In this document: one piece after another, positions 1 through 5,928 of the stretch | Layout of the letters: each line of letters opens with the position of its first letter | Position numbering within the stretch: the stretch's first letter is position 1 | Source of the DNA: Bacteroidales bacterium UBA1711 | GTDB taxonomy: Bacteria > Bacteroidota > Bacteroidia > Bacteroidales > P3 | Reading direction: 5' to 3' | Assembly: GCA_002317325.1 (NCBI GenBank) | Contig: DCJB01000100.1 | Coordinates: 1 to 13,835 of the forward strand | Length of the DNA stretch: 13,835 bases | Program-made: the position numbers and the translations under genes | The notes under the pieces: model-generated | Databases searched by the model: none | What the model saw: the letters and a program-made list of their open reading frames with translations, nothing else | Told to the model about the DNA's origin: nothing

Positions 1-896
1 ATGATGGGGAACATGCAGAGGACGCCGTTCCTTCTGTTGTAGGCATAAAAGTCGGTGCTGTCGGGCAGCCGGACTATCACTGAGTCTGTGAAGTATTCCC
101 TTTCCAATGCTGCCCCCCCTCCAATATAGCGGACAAATGGAAGTATCCACCAATAGTCTGTTGGAATGTGGGCACTTTTCCAAATCGTGATGGAAGACCC
201 CTCAAAGTCATGAGTTGGCACATACTCGTTGTTGTTCTGCGTACCTGCGACAAAGAAAGTCCCTCTCACGGTCTGCGCTGTGTCAAAATAGGCTTCATAG
301 AGTTCGATAGGCTGGGTGCCTGTGAGTATCTGCATCCATCTTTTAGGTTGCTGATAGGCCCACTCTCTCTCGCGGACGAGGTCCAGGCTGACCAAGCCAA
401 AATCTGCAACAGTGGCGCCCTCTTTTGGCACATACAACTGAAGATATTCGGGAACTCTTCCGCTTATTGATGTGTCAACCATTGGAGGATATTGACAAGT
501 GTGAGTGTACCACGGATCGGGGGGGTAATGTCTATAGCATGTGGGGCCGGATTCAAGACGGGCACAGGCGGCAATGCCGATGATTGAGATAGGTGTTGGG
601 GTGTACATTCGCCGACCCACGGTCCAGTGCGCGTTATGGCATTGCCAATTCGGTAAACGTTCGTGAATCCATTGTTGAGGAAAATCCCAGTCAATTGTGT
701 GTGACGGCAAACAATTCCAGATTAATTCCGTTGTGTTTCCGTCAGCACTGCAGGTGTCATACCAAGTGTAGTAGAAATAGGTGCTGTCGCGCCCCACCAA
801 GGTGTCGCCCGCAGGGTTGACGAATGGCGGCGCAATCTGCGCTGCCGCCCCGCCCGCAAGGGCGAGCGTTAAGGCGAGAAATAATGTTTTTTTCAT
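1..896 (-). CDS. Secreted protein of unknown function, 5' part (runs off the left edge)
   Basis: Reading the minus strand from the ATG at 896-894, the frame stays open through about 298 codons to the window edge, so the C-terminus is missing. The protein begins MKKTLFLALTLALAGGAAAQ, a classical Sec signal peptide with a predicted signal-peptidase I cut after AAA (residue 19), so it should be exported. The mature part is rich in Trp, Tyr and Pro and has scattered Cys (near residues 43-140), which fits an extracytoplasmic fold. I do not recognise a domain. Large secreted Bacteroidetes proteins of this look often end in a type IX secretion sorting domain, but that region would lie outside the window, so this is only a guess. 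No clear TAnnTTTG promoter is visible in the 124 bases upstream. The coding assignment rests on the long open frame plus the signal peptide; the function is unknown. Confidence 0.8.
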   Translation of the reverse strand, partial: MKKTLFLALTLALAGGAAAQIAPPFVNPAGDTLVGRDSTYFYYTWYDTCSADGNTTELIWNCLPSHTIDWDFPQQWIHERLPNWQCHNAHWTVGRRMYTPTPISIIGIAACARLESGPTCYRHYPPDPWYTHTCQYPPMVDTSISGRVPEYLQLYVPKEGATVADFGLVSLDLVREREWAYQQPKRWMQILTGTQPIELYEAYFDTAQTVRGTFFVAGTQNNNEYVPTHDFEGSSITIWKSAHIPTDYWWILPFVRYIGGGAALEREYFTDSVIVRLPDSTDFYAYNRRNGVLCMFPI

Positions 897-927
897 GACG
901 GGAAAAGAATCAAAAGAAGTATTGTCG

Positions 928-1024
928 GTGAACAGTGAACAGTGACCAGTGAACGGACAATGGGGGGATGAACAATATATTCTAAATTATTAATTATTAA
1001 CCATTCTCCCTGTTCACCGTTCAC
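928..1024. repeat. Heptamer repeats forming an inverted pair between genes
   Basis: Bases 928-955 hold four tandem copies of a 7-mer: GTGAACA, GTGAACA, GTGACCA, GTGAACG. Bases 1010-1024 hold two copies in inverse orientation (CTGTTCACCGTTCAC). Its complement matches 928-942 at 14 of 15 positions, so the two arms could pair across a loop of about 67 bases that is AT-rich (972-1000). The right arm includes the TGA stop codon of the hydrogenase gene at 1021. It could act as a 3'-end structure or be a dispersed intergenic repeat; no U-tract follows, so it is not a typical intrinsic terminator. Confidence 0.7.
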
Positions 1025-2394
1025 AGATTACCGTCCTTGATTCGGTCGGGGCCCCAAATTTGGTCGAGGCTCTCGGTGGGCTTGGCGTCGGCGGCCGAGC
1101 CCTTGGCGGCGAGGTGGTGCTGGTAGAAGATGCACTCGGCGAGGCAGGCTTGTCCGCACACCACGTCGGTGGAGAAGGCCTCGCAGGTGGGGGCTCCGCA
1201 CAGCCCGCAGTCAACCTGTGGCAGGAGGTTCTTGAGCCTTTCGATTTTCTCCACCTTCTCCAAGGCGCGCGAGATGTCGGCGTCGAGTATCATCATAGAA
1301 CGGGCGGTGGCGGGCTGGGCCTTCGACTGCTCGATGAGGTAGTCCTTGTACTGGTCCATTTCCTTGTCGCGGGGCATTTCGCCGTTGCGTTCGCGCTCGG
1401 CGGCCTTGCGGGCGCGGGCGTACATACGGTCGCCGCATAGGAATCGGTTGTCGCACGAGAAGAGGGCGCCGGCGCAGGACTGGTCGCAGGCCCGGAGTTC
1501 GAGGAACTCGACCTCCTCCACGTCGTCGTTCTCCAGTTTGTCGAGGAAGTCGATGACGTTCTGTATGCCGTCGATGGCGTAGGAGTGTTTGGCCATGCAG
1601 ATGCGGCGCTCGCCGTTGGTGAGGGTGGAGAGTATGGCGTCGGCCGAGAGCCGCGGGGCACGCAGCGGCGGGAAGACATAGTCTTTGCCCTGAGCCTTGA
1701 TTTTCTTGAACACGAGGTTGTAGAGCGAGTCCATATTGATGATGCCGTCGATGATGGACTTCTCCTCGCCGATGGGGGCTTTGACGGCCGCCATCTTGGC
1801 GGCGCAGGGCGTGATGTAGAAGAGCCCGATTTCCTGGCGGGGAATGCCTTGCTCCAGCAGCTTTTTGAGGGCGTAGATGGCGGAGATGTCGAGCGGTGCC
1901 TTGACGGGTATGATGTTATCGACCAAGGAGGGGTATTTGACCTGAATCATGCGCACCACGGCGGGGCAGAAGCTGGAGATGAGGGGCATTTTGTCGGGGT
2001 TCTCGCTGGCGTAGAGGTGCTTGGCATCGGCATAGATGGCTGAGGCGGACTCGACCTCGAAGACGTGGCGGAAGCCGAGGTCCTTGATGGCGGCATAGAT
2101 GCGCGACACCCGCATTTCGGAGGGGAACTGGCCGAGGAAGACTGCCGGCAGCAAGGCTACCGAATGGGGGTATTTGCGGATGTTTTCGAAGTCGTCCTGC
2201 TTGACGAAGATGGCCTTGGTGGGGCAGGTCTCGTGGCACTTGCCGCAGTCGATGCAGCGGTGTTCTTGGATGTGGGCCCGCCCGTGGCGGATGCGGATGG
2301 CCTCGGTGGGGCAGACCTTCATGCAGCGCGAGCAGCCAATGCACTGGTCGGGGTCGATTTCGAGGGCGTGGTAGAAAGTGGCTGAGTTTTCCAT
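1021..2394 (-). CDS. Sensory-type [FeFe]-hydrogenase (HydS-like), no PAS domain
   Basis: A 457-residue iron-sulfur protein. Domains in order: two [4Fe-4S] ferredoxin motifs (C18/21/24/28 and C47/50/53/57); an [FeFe]-hydrogenase large-subunit domain (about 75-330); and a C-terminal four-Cys cluster domain (C396/399/404/421, CGLCGAPTC...). All three H-cluster loops are recognisable but altered. L1 is ISSFCPA (139-145) instead of TSCCPGW, so the proton-shuttle Cys is Phe142 while ligand C143 stays. L2 is TPCAAK (195-200) instead of MPCxxK. L3 is RACDQSCAG (301-309) instead of MACPGGCxG, with C303 and C307 kept. Such changes mark the putative sensory (group C/D) hydrogenases rather than high-turnover enzymes. 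The protein ends soon after the last cluster, so the PAS domain of many HydS proteins is absent. It is the last gene of a three-gene minus-strand set, 27 bases or more apart, next to a catalytic hydrogenase operon. A redox or H2 sensor role is inferred. Confidence 0.9.
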   Translation of the reverse strand: MENSATFYHALEIDPDQCIGCSRCMKVCPTEAIRIRHGRAHIQEHRCIDCGKCHETCPTKAIFVKQDDFENIRKYPHSVALLPAVFLGQFPSEMRVSRIYAAIKDLGFRHVFEVESASAIYADAKHLYASENPDKMPLISSFCPAVVRMIQVKYPSLVDNIIPVKAPLDISAIYALKKLLEQGIPRQEIGLFYITPCAAKMAAVKAPIGEEKSIIDGIINMDSLYNLVFKKIKAQGKDYVFPPLRAPRLSADAILSTLTNGERRICMAKHSYAIDGIQNVIDFLDKLENDDVEEVEFLELRACDQSCAGALFSCDNRFLCGDRMYARARKAAERERNGEMPRDKEMDQYKDYLIEQSKAQPATARSMMILDADISRALEKVEKIERLKNLLPQVDCGLCGAPTCEAFSTDVVCGQACLAECIFYQHHLAAKGSAADAKPTESLDQIWGPDRIKDGNL

Positions 2395-2423
2395 TTGTCT
2401 GTGGTTGGTTTGCGGTGTGGGGA

Positions 2424-2837
2424 TTAGCAGAAGTTGACTTCCATTTCGACGGTGGTGCCCACGCCGACTTCGGAGGAGACGTTGAGCTTATCGACGTTCT
2501 TCTGCATATTGGGGAGCCCCATGCCGGCGCCGAAGCCCATGTCGCGCACCTCGGGGCGGGCGGTGGAGTAGCCTTCCTGCATGGCCAAGGCTATGTTGGG
2601 TATGCCCGGGCCTCTGTCGGCCACCACCATGCGGATTTTCTGCGCGTCAATATCCACGCTCACGGTGCCGCCGTAGGCGTGGGCTATGGCGTTGACTTCG
2701 GCCTCGTAGAGGGCCACGACGACCCGCTTGATGACGGGCGGGGCGACGTTGAGCTGCTTGAGCGTCTTCTTAACTGAGCTGGAGGCGGTTCCGGCGTTGA
2801 CAAAGTCGCCTTCGACGACGGTGTATTCAAGGTGCAT
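2424..2837 (-). CDS. ATP-binding protein of the anti-sigma factor (RsbW/HATPase) type
   Basis: A 137-residue single-domain GHKL ATPase. The N box is E45-x3-N49 with H53 (ALYEAEVNAIAHAYGG), the G1 box is DRGPGI at 74-79, the G2 box is GFGAGMGL at 101-108, and a GVGTTV stretch lies at 125-130. There is no histidine-kinase phosphoacceptor domain, transmembrane segment or sensor domain, so this resembles the serine-kinase/anti-sigma-factor class (RsbW, SpoIIAB). The start chosen is ATG 2837 (MHLEYTVVEG). The frame stays open further upstream into the DRTGG gene, but those residues are Arg/His/Pro-rich and are a shadow of that gene. It lies 20 bases after the DRTGG gene and 29 bases before the sensory hydrogenase, so the three are probably co-transcribed. 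Proteins of this type sit beside sensory [FeFe]-hydrogenases in anaerobic Firmicutes; a signalling role is inferred and its target is unknown. Confidence 0.88.
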   Translation of the reverse strand: MHLEYTVVEGDFVNAGTASSSVKKTLKQLNVAPPVIKRVVVALYEAEVNAIAHAYGGTVSVDIDAQKIRMVVADRGPGIPNIALAMQEGYSTARPEVRDMGFGAGMGLPNMQKNVDKLNVSSEVGVGTTVEMEVNFC

Positions 2838-2857
2838 GACGGTCGGTTTTTTGGGGG

Positions 2858-3199
2858 TTAGTAGAGGGGTTTGATGCCGGACTGGAACAGCAGCCCGCAG
2901 GTGCGGAACATGGAGAACTCGGTGGTGATGACCACCATGTCGTTGTCGGCGGCCAGTTCGAGCATCTCTTCGTTGGGCGTTTTGTTGCGCACGATGACGA
3001 CGTGGCTGAGGCAGGCCATGTCGCAGGTGCGGATGGTCTGCATGTTGCACAGGCCGGTGATGAGGAGGGGGGTGTCGTTGAGGGTGAGCACGTCGCTCAT
3101 CAGGTCGGAGGCAAAGGCGGTGGATACCTCTTCGTCGAGGTATGCTTCCCCGGTGCAAACATGCCCGTGCAGGAGGGTGGTGATTTCGCGGAGGGTCAT
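2858..3199 (-). CDS. DRTGG domain-containing protein
   Basis: A 113-residue protein consisting of one DRTGG domain (PF07085 type). Recognisable elements are the N-terminal MTLREITTLL...VCTGEAYLDEEV region, the ASDLMSDVL segment (30-38), a central ITGLCNMQTIRT stretch (47-58), and the C-terminal ITTEFSMFRTCGLLF (91-105). Stand-alone DRTGG proteins are found next to HATPase proteins and sensory hydrogenases in anaerobes; DRTGG domains also occur with CBS and phosphotransacetylase domains, and their biochemical role is not established. Five Cys are present (15, 51, 59, 63, 101), which could suit a redox-linked role, though this is speculation. It is the first gene of the minus-strand set; the leader upstream contains a strong hairpin (3234-3254) and a probable promoter (3279-3310). 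No Shine-Dalgarno sequence is visible, as is usual in this phylum. Confidence 0.85.
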   Translation of the reverse strand: MTLREITTLLHGHVCTGEAYLDEEVSTAFASDLMSDVLTLNDTPLLITGLCNMQTIRTCDMACLSHVVIVRNKTPNEEMLELAADNDMVVITTEFSMFRTCGLLFQSGIKPLY

Positions 3200-3233
3200 A
3201 CTTGGAGGGTGTTGTCTGATTGGTTTATGTTTG

Positions 3234-3254
3234 CTTCCCGCCCGGGGCGGGAAG
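3234..3254 (-). promoter_or_regulatory. Strong GC hairpin in the leader of the DRTGG operon
   Basis: A perfect 9-bp stem, CTTCCCGCC (3234-3242) with GGCGGGAAG (3246-3254), and a 3-base loop. It lies 34 bases upstream of the DRTGG start and downstream of the probable promoter, so it should be in the 5' untranslated leader. No T-run follows on either strand, so a simple terminator is unlikely. It may stabilise the mRNA or take part in leader control. Confidence 0.5.
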
Positions 3255-3278
3255 GTTGGTTCGGCCTAAATGCGGGTG

Positions 3279-3310
3279 CAAAGTTCCGAAAAATATTTCA
3301 ATTTTCCAAG
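3279..3310 (-). promoter_or_regulatory. Probable promoter of the DRTGG-HATPase-HydS set
   Basis: On the minus strand the element GAACTTTG (3286-3279) matches TAnnTTTG except at the first base. It is preceded by CTTG (3310-3307) at a 20-base spacing, close to the Bacteroidetes -33 element. The implied leader is about 70 bases. The imperfect -7 box makes this a moderate call. Confidence 0.45.
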
Positions 3311-3396
3311 AAAAAAAGAAAAAAAGTTTTGCCAGCCCCTGCTCTCGTGTCTGGGAGGAGGGTGCGGAATGGGCGAAAAGAAAGGGGCTGAGGGGC

Positions 3397-3422
3397 AAAA
3401 AACACCCGCAGCGGGGGCGGGT
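3397..3422 (-). terminator. Possible leftward terminator or insulator hairpin
   Basis: ACCCGC (3404-3409) can pair with GCGGGT (3417-3422) around a 7-base loop. Read on the minus strand, the stem is followed by one G and six T (3402-3397). No leftward gene is known to need it; it may insulate the two divergent operons. The stem is short, so confidence is low. Confidence 0.3.
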
Positions 3423-3493
3423 TTTCTAACGTCTTTTTATGGCATTGCGGTACAGCTGGTTAGTTGTATTTCTGATTTTTTTTCAAAAGAATA

Positions 3494-3524
3494 CTCCTTT
3501 TTCCTGCGAAAAGGTGTATATTTG
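3494..3524 (+). promoter_or_regulatory. Bacteroidetes-type promoter of the hnd operon
   Basis: TATATTTG at 3517-3524 is an exact TAnnTTTG -7 element. The matching upstream region is a T-rich stretch around 3494-3502 (CTCCTTTTT) without a clean TTTG. Transcription would start near 3530, giving a leader of about 70 bases before the hndB start at 3603. Confidence 0.6.
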
Positions 3525-3602
3525 CATTGTGACTTGTGTGGGGTATCTTGCTGCAATACATTTAATTTCAAAATATTATCTATTAACAAATTCTTAATAC
3601 AC

Positions 3603-3998
3603 ATGACAAAAGTGAAATCCTTAGCCGACCTCAAAGCAATGAGAGAGAGGCTCCAGTCGAATTTGGATGTTCGGGAAAAAGCCGAGCACCCCGAGTCACT
3701 TGTGCAAATCAAGATTGCCATGGCCACCTGCGGAATTGCCGCCGGCGCCAAGCAAGTTATGGAACACATGATGGCAAAGGCCGACGAGCTGAAGATTGCC
3801 GCCGTCTTCACGCAGACTGGCTGCATGGGCTACTGCCACGCCGAGCCCACCCTCGAGGTGCGGGTGCCGGGCAAAGACCCCGTCGTCTTCGGCCATGTCG
3901 ATAACGACCGTGCCGACGAGATTCTGACCAAGTATGTCATGGACGGCGAACTGGTCGAGGGCATTATCCCTGTAAACTACGAAACAATCGATAAGTAA
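3603..3998 (+). CDS. hndB: HndB-like (2Fe-2S) thioredoxin-fold subunit of the hydrogenase
   Basis: A 131-residue small subunit of the Hnd-type NAD(P)-linked [FeFe]-hydrogenase. The N-terminus MTKVKSLADLKAMRERL is typical of HndB proteins, and the rest has the thioredoxin-like ferredoxin fold: AMATCGIAAGAKQVM (39-53), FTQTGCMGYCHAEP (69-82). Only three Cys are present at the cluster positions (C43, C74, C78); the fourth Cys of the usual C-x4-C pair is missing, so it may not hold a standard [2Fe-2S] cluster. The start is ATG 3603, chosen because family similarity begins there and because the promoter lies between it and the upstream in-frame ATGs. It is the first gene of the operon, 18 bases before hndC. 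The subunit probably has an accessory role in electron transfer or assembly of the complex. Confidence 0.88.
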   Translation: MTKVKSLADLKAMRERLQSNLDVREKAEHPESLVQIKIAMATCGIAAGAKQVMEHMMAKADELKIAAVFTQTGCMGYCHAEPTLEVRVPGKDPVVFGHVDNDRADEILTKYVMDGELVEGIIPVNYETIDK

Positions 3999-4003
3999 AG
4001 AAC

Positions 4004-4008
4004 GGAGG
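4004..4008 (+). promoter_or_regulatory. Shine-Dalgarno site GGAGG before hndC
   Basis: GGAGG lies 8 bases upstream of the hndC ATG (4017). Bacteroidetes mostly lack such sites, and none of the other genes here shows a comparable one. It fixes the hndC start within the 18-base gap after hndB. Confidence 0.55.
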
Positions 4009-4016
4009 ACACACTC

Positions 4017-5831
4017 ATGGCAAAATACAAAATGCACGTTCTCATCTGCGGCGGTACTGGATGCAAGTCCAGCAACAGTCTGGATATTATTGATAACTTC
4101 AGAACCATTCTGAAGGAGAAAAACCTGCAAAACGAAGTCCAGGTCATCAAAACCGGCTGCTTCGGTTTCTGCGAAAAGGGCCCCATCGTGAAGATAATGC
4201 CCGACAACACATTCTACACCCAGGTGAAGCCCGAGGATGTGCGGCGCATCGTCGAGGAGCATATCGTGAAGGGCCGCAAGGTGCCCGAGCTGCTCTATAT
4301 GAACCCCGAGAACAAAGAGCACGTCTCCGACTCCAAGCACATGGACTTCTACAAGAAGCAGATACGTATCGCCCTTCGCAACTGCGGATTTGTGGATCCC
4401 GAGAATATCGAGGAGAGCATTTCGCGCGGCGGCTATGAGGCTTTGGCCAAGTGCCTGACCGAAATGACCCCCGAGCAGGTGATTGCCGAAATGAAGGCTT
4501 CGGGTCTCCGCGGCCGCGGCGGCGCCGGCTTCCCCACCGGCTTGAAGTGGGAGCTCTGCGCCAAAAACAAGGCTGACCAGAAGTACGTCATCTGCAACGC
4601 CGACGAGGGCGACCCCGGCGCCTTTATGGACCGCTCCATCCTCGAAGGCGACCCCAACAGCATTGTTGAGGCCATGGCCATCTGCGGCTATGCTATCGGC
4701 GCCACCAAGGGCTTGGTATATATCCGTGCCGAGTACCCGTTGGCCATCGAGCGTCTGAGAATCGCCATTGCGCAGGCTCGCGAATACGGTCTGCTGGGCG
4801 AGGACGTGCTCGGCACCGGCTTCAACTTCGACATCGAGCTCCGCTACGGCGCAGGCGCATTCGTATGCGGCGAAGAGACCGCTCTGATTCACTCCATGGA
4901 AGGCCAGCGCGGCGAGCCTACGCTGAAGCCCCCATTCCCCGCTGTCAGCGGATATCTCGGCAAACCCTCCAACGTCAACAATGTGGAGACCTTGGCCAAC
5001 GTGCCTGTGATTATCACCAAGGGCGCTGCCTGGTTTCGCACTATCGGCACCGAGAAGTCTCCCGGAACCAAGGTGTTTGCACTGGCAGGCCAGATTAACA
5101 ACGTGGGCCTTATCGAGGTTCCCATGGGCATCACCCTGCGCGAGATTATCTATGAGATTGGCGGCGGCATCAAGGACGGCCGTCAGTTCAAGGCTGTTCA
5201 GACCGGCGGTCCTTCCGGCGGCTGCCTCACGGCCAAACACCTCGACACCGCCATCGACTACGACAGCCTTGTGGCTGCCGGCTCAATGATGGGTTCCGGC
5301 GGTATGGTGGTCATGGACGAGACCAGCTGTATGCCCGCCATCGCCAAGTTCTACCTCGAGTTCACCTGCGAGGAGAGCTGCGGCAAGTGTTCCCCCTGCC
5401 GTATCGGCAACAAGCGCCTCTGCGAGATTCTTGAGAAGATTACCTCGGGCAACGGCACGATGGAAGACCTTCAGAACCTCCGCAACCTGGCCGCCGTCAT
5501 CAAGGACACCGCCCTTTGCGGACTGGGGCAGACTTCGCCCAACCCCGTACTCAGCACCCTCGACAACTTCTGGGACGAGTATGTGGAGCACGTTGTGGAC
5601 AAGAAATGCCGCGCCGGCGTCTGCAAGAAATTGATGAAGTACGAAATCGACCGCGAGAAGTGCATCGGCTGCGGCAAGTGCGCCAAGGGCTGCCCCGCCG
5701 ACGCGATTTCCAGCGCCAACTATATTGCACCGGGCCACAAGCTCTCATCGATGACTATCGACGCTGAAAAGTGCCTCAAGTGCGGCGCCTGTATCAGCGG
5801 CTGCAAATTCGGAGCCATTTCAGTTAAATAA
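4017..5831 (+). CDS. hndC: NuoF-like NAD(P)/FMN subunit of the [FeFe]-hydrogenase (HndC/HydB)
   Basis: A 604-residue flavin-iron-sulfur subunit that exchanges electrons with NAD(H) or NADP(H). Domains in order: an N-terminal thioredoxin-like [2Fe-2S] domain (C11, C16, C48, C52); the NuoF FMN/NADH-binding domain with the glycine-rich GRGGAGFPTGLKW (166-178) and NADEGDPGAFMDR (194-206); an SLBB segment (about 355-410); the NuoF [4Fe-4S] site with ESCGKCSPCR (C455, C458, C461) and a distal C501; and two C-terminal [4Fe-4S] ferredoxin motifs (C549/552/555/559 and C586/589/592/596). This full set matches HndC of Desulfovibrio and HydB of bifurcating hydrogenases; the length is normal for the family. 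All expected cluster ligands are present. In bifurcating members this flavin subunit is considered central to splitting electrons between NAD and ferredoxin; whether this one bifurcates cannot be read from sequence alone. Confidence 0.96.
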   Translation: MAKYKMHVLICGGTGCKSSNSLDIIDNFRTILKEKNLQNEVQVIKTGCFGFCEKGPIVKIMPDNTFYTQVKPEDVRRIVEEHIVKGRKVPELLYMNPENKEHVSDSKHMDFYKKQIRIALRNCGFVDPENIEESISRGGYEALAKCLTEMTPEQVIAEMKASGLRGRGGAGFPTGLKWELCAKNKADQKYVICNADEGDPGAFMDRSILEGDPNSIVEAMAICGYAIGATKGLVYIRAEYPLAIERLRIAIAQAREYGLLGEDVLGTGFNFDIELRYGAGAFVCGEETALIHSMEGQRGEPTLKPPFPAVSGYLGKPSNVNNVETLANVPVIITKGAAWFRTIGTEKSPGTKVFALAGQINNVGLIEVPMGITLREIIYEIGGGIKDGRQFKAVQTGGPSGGCLTAKHLDTAIDYDSLVAAGSMMGSGGMVVMDETSCMPAIAKFYLEFTCEESCGKCSPCRIGNKRLCEILEKITSGNGTMEDLQNLRNLAAVIKDTALCGLGQTSPNPVLSTLDNFWDEYVEHVVDKKCRAGVCKKLMKYEIDREKCIGCGKCAKGCPADAISSANYIAPGHKLSSMTIDAEKCLKCGACISGCKFGAISVK

Positions 5832-5841
5832 TTCAGTAGAA

Positions 5842-5916
5842 ATGAGAGCTTCGGATTCTAACGCCAAGTCCGCGAGGCCGGCAGCGCTGGGCCGCAGCTC
5901 ATCAATCATCAGTTAA
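5842..5916 (+). other. Intergenic spacer between hndC and hndD with a tiny open frame
   Basis: The 97-base gap 5832-5928 is longer than the other gaps in the operon. It contains a 24-codon frame (ATG 5842, TAA 5914) starting MRASDSNAKSARP and rich in Ser, Ala and Arg. There is no ribosome-binding site and no recognisable motif, so this may be chance. A palindrome CAGCGCTG sits near 5882. The spacer could also be an mRNA processing or stability site. Confidence 0.2.
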
Positions 5917-5928
5917 CAAGTATCACAA

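Larger units (their letters stand above)
3200..3602. other. Divergent intergenic region between sensor and hydrogenase operons
   Basis: About 400 bases with no coding sequence I can support. It holds a leader hairpin and probable promoter for the minus-strand sensor genes, long A-rich tracts (3311-3330), a small GC-rich hairpin with a T-run on the minus strand (3397-3422), and a Bacteroidetes-type promoter for the plus-strand hydrogenase operon (-7 element at 3517-3524). The frame upstream of hndB is open, but the translated stretch is low-complexity and lies mostly before the promoter. Confidence 0.75.

Noticed and set aside
168..820. Short open frames on both strands in the first 820 bases
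   Set aside because: They overlap the longer continuous secreted-protein frame (896 down to 1), which has a signal peptide, and have no features of their own.
2838..3158. N-terminal extension of the HATPase frame
   Set aside because: The frame is open but overlaps the DRTGG gene; the extension is Arg/His/Pro-rich and the conserved domain starts at ATG 2837.
3270..3602. N-terminal extension of the hndB frame
   Set aside because: The extension is Lys-rich low-complexity sequence, spans the promoter and is not part of the family; the conserved start is ATG 3603.
3696..5240. Long minus-strand open frame (over 500 codons) opposite hndB and hndC
   Set aside because: It is antisense to two well-supported hydrogenase genes, has an Ala/Gly/Leu/His-rich composition and no family motif. 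It is a by-product of GC-rich codon use.
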